Origin: Lonicera japonica
Taxonomy: Eukaryota; Streptophyta; Magnoliopsida; Dipsacales; Caprifoliaceae
Direction: 5' to 3'
Assembly (NCBI GenBank): GCA_021464415.1
Contig: CM038463.1
Span: 114,048,790 to 114,112,789, forward strand
DNA length: 64,000 nt
Part shown: piece by piece, positions 61,154 through 64,000 of the stretch
Position numbering within the stretch: the first letter of the stretch is position 1
Layout of the letters: the number at the start of each line of letters is the position of its first letter
Notes under the pieces: generated by a model
What the model was told of the DNA's origin: nothing
Databases searched by the model: none
The model's input: the letters and a program-made list of their open reading frames with translations, nothing else
Translations under genes and position numbers: made by a program

Positions 61154-61245
61154 AAATGTAAATAGTTAATACATACTAGAAAGAAGTTCCAGGAGGAATC
61201 ATTCCTCAAGATATATCAGACTTTTATCGAAAGATAATAGAAAAG

Positions 61246-62316
61246 ATGAGCGATGAAAGATTCTCTCGCAGATTCATCGAATCAGAAATCAGTGGTGCTA
61301 ACAAAGCAGCACTCTGCATCCTAGATAGACTAAACTTCATTTCTACAGCTATAGCAACTACTCAAGACTGCGAATACAATTTCGCTCATAATCTAAAAAA
61401 TGATTTGCAAGCTAAGACTGAAGGATTAAGAACCTTCTATAATGATTTTGTTAAGTTCTAACAAAACTTAGCATATTATCTAAATGGAAAATGGGAGAAC
61501 CATTTCAAGACTCAAGAAGCTACCATAAACTAATTTAGAAAAAATTCAGATAAGGTAAAAAGACAGTTAAAAAAAATCATGAATGGAATACAAGCCATTT
61601 ATGAAAAATCTAATCAGACAAGTCAAGTAGACTTAGACACACCTCATATATTGATGTATGTCGATAAACTTGAAAGAAGTTTCAAAACTTTAGATGCTAG
61701 ACTTAAAGAAGAAATTGCTTCTAGACAAGACTCAGAGAATATAAATGTGCATGAATTAAAAAAATATATTGCAACAGCACATAATTCTCTAAAAGAAAAT
61801 ACTAAGACTGTAAATGAAGAATTATACATTAAGTTGTATAAAAATCAGTTGGCTCTTAGGGAAACCATTATTAGTCAAATTAAAAGACAAAATGATTATT
61901 CAGAATCATTAGATAGAATTGAGAAAAAAATTGAACAGAAGCAAGAAACCACTTGCAAGTTCAAATAAACTCCATCTGTCATAATAAAAGAAGAATCTTT
62001 AACAGGAATAATTAGAAACGATGGGTTAGATAAGACTAAGAAGATAGCTAGCCTCACTCCCAGCATTGGACATCAAAATATGATGATCCAAAGAGTTAAA
62101 GACTCCTCTTCCAATATAAGAACATGGTGGAGAGAAAGAAATATTTTACACCCACTTCAATGGAAGGAATAGGGAAAAATGGACTGGAAATATGCAGAAT
62201 AATCCATAAGTAATGGACAGCTTCCTCTAGTCAGATACATAGACTTGTTCCGAGAAAGAGCTATCCCTAAGACACCTAGCTACAACATGACTTATTATAG
62301 TAGGAATCACATCCTC
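61246..62316 (+). pseudogene. Second coiled-coil reading frame, decayed
   Basis: One frame continues from 61246 to 62316 interrupted by several in-frame stops (61459, 61530, 61966, 62168 and near 62200). The content is helical and Lys/Glu/Gln-rich with a Trp-containing segment (TWWRERN) near 62130. It ends abruptly where a terminal-repeat-like sequence starts. Function unknown; probably a structural or gag-like protein. Confidence 0.45.
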
Positions 62317-64000
62317 TGTAACATCCCGTGTTTCGTTTTCGAGTTAATCATTTTCTTAAGCCCGGTTAAGGCTTAATCTCCGTTAGGGCATTAACTTTTG
62401 GTTTCGAACCCTTTTTAGTTGATTCAACACTTTTAGCATATCATATTAGGTATCTTGAGTCTTCGGGAACAATCATTTTGTAATTCGGGCGGTTCGAATT
62501 GAAATCAAGATATTAATTGCGTGTTTCTACTTTACGCGATTAATTAATTTTTTCGCTAACTTTGAGATATCGTAGTTTCTCCGTTTCTTATCCGGTTAAG
62601 TCCACGTTTGCGTGTATGTCTAGATTTTTATCCTATCTACAACTTTCGTGTTTTGACCGAAAGTCAATTCATGCTCCTCGTTGGTCAAAACAGTGTACGA
62701 AGTAGGTCGGTCAACAAAATCTGATCGTTCGGCAACGTCCTGGCAGAGCGCCATCTTTGACGAATTTCTGGGAATTATCCATCCATAATTTGGGAAAACT
62801 TCCTCTTAAGAAGTTATAGATCTTTGAAATACCTTTCCGTGGACATAAAGATCACCCAAATCGTAGTTCCGAGAGAAAAGTTATGACCGAAATACAAACA
62901 GTGCTCCAGACCTAAAAGTGCTAAAGCGCGGACCGGTATGGCATTTTTGTGGACCGGTCCGGCAGCAAATCTGGGCCCGTCCAGAACACTTTAAAGCGTC
63001 ATTTTCATCCCCTTTTGTCACAATTTCGACCTCAACCCTTAGAACACCCTAGAGAGAGTTGAGAGCTTATTTTAGGAGGTGTTTGAGCAATCTTTGGGCA
63101 TCCATCCTCCATACTCCAAATCTCCACCAGATCATCCCTAACCCATCACTATTCATCATCTTCCTCATCCTCCATTGATGGAGCTTGAAGCTATTTTGGG
63201 GATATTTAAAATTGACTTGATTCGGCTCAATCCTCTGCTTAATTTTCGAAGTTAAAGCTTCAATAAGGTGGGAATCTCCTATTTTCTCTCATTCTTTGAA
63301 TTTACTCCTTGCTAGAGAGATAATGTAGCCTTTCGGTATCAACATCACCATTTTCTCTGCAAACGTTAGGATAAATTCGTATTTTTATGATCTGAGCTTG
63401 CATTTAGTTGTTTACAACACTAATTTTGATGAATGTCAAGGTTGATTATCATGAATGTTGGTATTTATGGATTGTTTTGTGATTTTGGTACCGAAATTAC
63501 TAGAAATCAACCCATGTAGATCTAATACTCACTAAACTACATGTTTTTCTTAAATTTCCAGAATATTATGCCTCTAAATACATGATTATAGCCTGTAGTT
63601 AGATATGCATGTGGTGATTTGTGAATTTTCTAAGGTGTAGTGTTACCCCCACTTGCTAGTTTGGATTAAACTCATGAAATTGGACGATTTTGGCAAATGT
63701 TAATACAAGGCATGGATAACATGAGCATGTAAATTAAATTCTGAATATACATAGTATTTCATTGTCTCTTAAATTATGTTTAGACATGTTAATTGGTGGG
63801 TTGTTGCCTTACCAAGTGGTCTAGAATTACATCAAATTGTTTTCACTTGAAATGACATAGATTGAATGAAGAGTATAAGTAAAGGTGCAATGCATAACTT
63901 ATACAAATCTGAGAATTTGATCATTAATTGATGGTTTTATACTAAATGATGATGTTGGTCCTTTTTCAAGGTTATACAAAAGAACTTTGTTGGAAATTTT
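62317..64000. mobile_element. Probable long terminal repeat, cut by window end
   Basis: Starts tgtaacatcccgtgtttcg. The TG start followed by TAACATCCCG is common in plant Ty3/gypsy LTRs. From here composition changes sharply (more CG, short gaccggtc blocks at 62930-62970) and no gene is present. The right end is beyond the window, so neither a CA end nor a duplication can be checked. Confidence 0.5.

Overview
This is a window of plant nuclear DNA, most likely from a eudicot. The sequence is AT-rich, the genes have GT-AG introns, and it carries a tandem cluster of cysteine-rich receptor-like kinases (CRKs; DUF26/DUF26-TM-kinase) buried in plant transposable elements: Mutator-like (MULE), hAT, MITE, Ty1/copia and a further retroelement. 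Species cannot be told from the sequence alone.

Layout. (1) 1-8481 holds an orphan CRK-type 5' flank (1050-1400), a GTA-flanked MITE (1712-1998), an intact seven-exon CRK gene on the minus strand (CRK1, 4501-7219, 670 aa), and a 644-bp hAT element in its promoter. (2) 8491-20477 is a 12-kb MULE (MULE1) with ~147-bp terminal inverted repeats (TIRs) and a perfect 9-bp target duplication. It carries five open genes: a GRF zinc-finger/membrane protein, a five-exon plant mobile domain (PMD) protein, two small proteins I do not recognise, and a complete MURA-type transposase. (3) 20487-25143 is gene-poor and holds a 1.8-kb TIR element with a hAT insertion nested in it. (4) 25144-35555 is a second CRK (CRK2), a pseudogene split in exon 1 by a 7.8-kb copia element (26996-34781). 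(5) 36758-43293 is a MULE with very long inverted repeats and a broken FAR1/FRS-type transposase gene (MULE3). (6) 43366-48237 holds displaced CRK2 promoter sequence, a truncated duplicate of part of CRK3, and CRK3 itself (45342-48237), which is complete except for one apparent frameshift in exon 1. (7) 49963-60313 is a second PMD-bearing MULE (MULE2), again with long TIRs and a perfect 9-bp duplication. Its PMD gene is intact, but its transposase has a nonsense codon and its GRF gene has an internal deletion. (8) 60323-62316 is a decayed retroelement-like stretch with an initiator-tRNA-Met-type primer site and coiled-coil reading frames. It is followed from 62317 by what looks like the start of a long terminal repeat running off the window.

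How the parts relate. The CRKs are cell-surface receptor kinases and share duplicated 5' flanks with paired W-box cores. The insertions land in those flanks and, for CRK2, in the coding sequence. MULE1 and MULE2 share the PMD + GRF + MURA design, terminal motifs and an internal repeat. MULE1 has two extra genes between PMD and transposase that MULE2 lacks. The multi-gene PMD MULE is the most interesting system here: it looks able to encode its own transposase and carries four other conserved-looking reading frames of unknown role in transposition or escape from silencing.
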